Source: Victivallales bacterium (lineage in GTDB: Bacteria > Verrucomicrobiota > Lentisphaeria > Oligosphaerales > Oligosphaeraceae). From it: a DNA stretch of 6,152 nt. Positions 4,793 through 6,152 of the stretch are shown piece after piece (position 1 is the stretch's first letter; the number at the start of each line of letters is the position of its first letter). A program made the translations under genes and the position numbers. The DNA is taken from NCBI GenBank assembly GCA_900771165.1, contig CAAGMX010000339.1:1-6152 (forward strand), written 5' to 3'. The notes below the pieces were generated by a model, which saw nothing but the letters and a program-made list of their open reading frames with translations, searched no databases and was not told where the DNA came from.

Positions 4793-6152
4793 CTAGCCGT
4801 GAAGGCTGGCGTGGTATTCCTGGAGGGAGAGGACGCCGTCATTGCCCTTGCGTTTGGCATGGATGCCATTGGCGCAGGCCAGGGCGGCGGCCACCGTGGT
4901 GAAGTAGGGGACCCCGTATTTGATGGCGCTCTTGCGGATGTAGGAGTCGTCCTTCTTGGAGGCCTTTCCGATGGGGGTGTTGATGACCAGCTGGATGTGG
5001 CCGTTCTTCAGCTCATCCAGGATATCGGGGCGCCCCTCGCCGATCTTGGCCACGGGCTTGGCGGGGATCCCCGCCTTCTCCAGGCTGAGCCGGGTGCCCT
5101 CCGTGGCCATGAGCTCCATGCCGTCCTCCACAAACTGCCGGGCGGCGGGAAGGATGGCCTGGTGGTCTCTGGGGGCCACGGTGATGAGGACGGTGCCGGC
5201 GGTGGGCAGGGGGGGCTTGGCCGCCTCCTCCGCCTTGAAGAAGGCCAGCCCCAGATTCCGGGAGATGCCCAGGACTTCGCCGGTGGAGCGCATCTCCGGC
5301 CCCAGGACGGGATCCACCTCCGGCAGCATGGGGAAGGGGAAGACCGCCTCCTTGACGCCGTAGTGGGGAAGATGGAGTTCCTTCAGGCCCATCTCCTTCA
5401 GCTTCATGCCCATCATGGCCGCCGTGGCCAGCCGGGCCATGGAAACGCCGCAGACCTTGGAGACCAGGGGCACCGTGCGGGAGGCCCGGGGATTGGCCTC
5501 GATGACGTAGACCTTGCCCTGGCAGATGGCAAACTGGACGTTCATCAGGCCCACCACTCCCATCTCGATGGCAATGCGACGGGTGATGTCCTTGATCTGC
5601 TCCTCGTAGATGCGCCCCATGGTGGGCGGGGGAATGACGCAGGCGGAGTCCCCCGAGTGGATGCCCGCCAGCTCAATGTGCTCCATGACGCTGGGCACAA
5701 AGGCGTCGGTGCCGTCGCAGATGGCGTCGGCCTCCGCCTCCAGGGCGTCTCCCAGGAAACGGTCGATGAGGATGGGACGGTCCGGAGAGACCTCCTCCTC
5801 CGCCTTCAGGACATACTCCCGGAGCATCTCCTGGTCGTGGACCACCTCCATGCCCCGGCCGCCCAGGACAAAGGAGGGACGCACCATCACCGGATAGCCG
5901 ATGGTCTGGGCGATCTCCATGGCTTCCTGGAGGTTAGAGGCCATGCCGGAGGCGGGCATGGGAATGTCCATCTTCTCCATCATCTTCCGGAAGAGGTCCC
6001 GGTCCTCCGCCATGTCGATGGTGGAGGGAGGCGTGCCCAGGATGCGGACTCCGTTCTTCTCCAGCCTGGCGGCCAGATTCAGGGGGGTCTGGCCTCCGAA
6101 CTGGACGATGGCGCCCAGGGGCTTCTCCTTCTGGTAGATGGCCAGTACGTCC
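4793..6152 (-). CDS. carB: Carbamoyl-phosphate synthase large subunit, C-terminal part (cut by right window edge)
   Basis: CarB makes carbamoyl phosphate from bicarbonate, ATP and ammonia supplied by the CarA glutaminase, feeding pyrimidine and arginine synthesis. The visible 452 codons are the C-terminal part of a protein normally about 1070 residues long; the frame runs open to the window edge. It starts near IVQFGGQTPLNLA, then shows the second ATP-grasp unit, which phosphorylates carbamate: YPVMVRPSFVLGGRGMEVV (about 86-104 of the fragment), MEHIELAGIHSGDSA, and the metal-binding NVQFA and VIEANPRASRTVP (about 204-228). The line GPEMRSTGEVLGI precedes the MGS-like allosteric domain (about 315-430: TVLITVAPRDHQAI, ATEGTR, EGRPDI, VINTP). 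The C-terminus SLQEYHASLHG is where the family normally ends, so the TAG stop is authentic. Methionine 6013 is internal (IDMAED), not a start. All expected motifs in this portion are intact. Confidence 0.98.
   Translation of the reverse strand, partial: DVLAIYQKEKPLGAIVQFGGQTPLNLAARLEKNGVRILGTPPSTIDMAEDRDLFRKMMEKMDIPMPASGMASNLQEAMEIAQTIGYPVMVRPSFVLGGRGMEVVHDQEMLREYVLKAEEEVSPDRPILIDRFLGDALEAEADAICDGTDAFVPSVMEHIELAGIHSGDSACVIPPPTMGRIYEEQIKDITRRIAIEMGVVGLMNVQFAICQGKVYVIEANPRASRTVPLVSKVCGVSMARLATAAMMGMKLKEMGLKELHLPHYGVKEAVFPFPMLPEVDPVLGPEMRSTGEVLGISRNLGLAFFKAEEAAKPPLPTAGTVLITVAPRDHQAILPAARQFVEDGMELMATEGTRLSLEKAGIPAKPVAKIGEGRPDILDELKNGHIQLVINTPIGKASKKDDSYIRKSAIKYGVPYFTTVAAALACANGIHAKRKGNDGVLSLQEYHASLHG

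Noticed and set aside
4720..4869. Fifty-codon N-terminal extension of the nucleotidyltransferase
   Set aside because: It overlaps the carB 3' end and encodes low-complexity Pro/Ser/Thr residues. The family begins at the strand just before LVLAAGMGSRYGG, which fits the ATG at 4719.

Overview
The window is a GC-rich stretch of bacterial chromosome in which all six genes lie on the minus strand, so transcription runs from the right edge to the left. It carries no rRNA, tRNA, CRISPR array, insertion sequence or phage gene. Both ends cut through housekeeping genes. Host assignment is tentative. The high GC content, the near absence of codons TTA, CTA and TCA, and a small hypothetical protein of a type I associate with Verrucomicrobiota and relatives (opitute-like lineages) point that way, but no marker gene here settles it.

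In order of transcription: (1) the C-terminal 452 codons of carB, the large subunit of carbamoyl-phosphate synthase (6152 to 4793); (2) a 73-nt C-rich spacer with an AAAACGTTTT palindrome (4792 to 4720); (3) a sugar-1-phosphate nucleotidyltransferase (4719 to 3808); (4) an anomeric sugar kinase of the N-acetylhexosamine 1-kinase type (3803 to 2712), starting 4 nt after the previous stop; (5) a divergent ROK-family protein with an unassigned N-terminal domain of about 155 residues (2684 to 1230); (6) a 189-aa hypothetical protein with a helical head, a Pro/Ala/Glu-rich linker and a small conserved-looking tail (1181 to 612); (7) the first 183 codons of gpmI, cofactor-independent phosphoglycerate mutase (551 to the left edge).

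The coherent core is genes 3 to 5. A kinase makes a sugar 1-phosphate, probably an N-acetylhexosamine 1-phosphate, a nucleotidyltransferase activates it to a nucleotide sugar, and a ROK protein lacks several family hallmarks. This looks like a compact amino-sugar or hexose salvage module between pyrimidine/arginine and glycolytic genes. Substrate identities are inferred.

The less ordinary signals are the atypical ROK protein, the strong C-over-G bias of every spacer longer than 4 nt, a LacI-type palindrome before the sugar module, and four consecutive genes lying in one frame with stop-free spacers. No wholly new defence or mobile system is visible.
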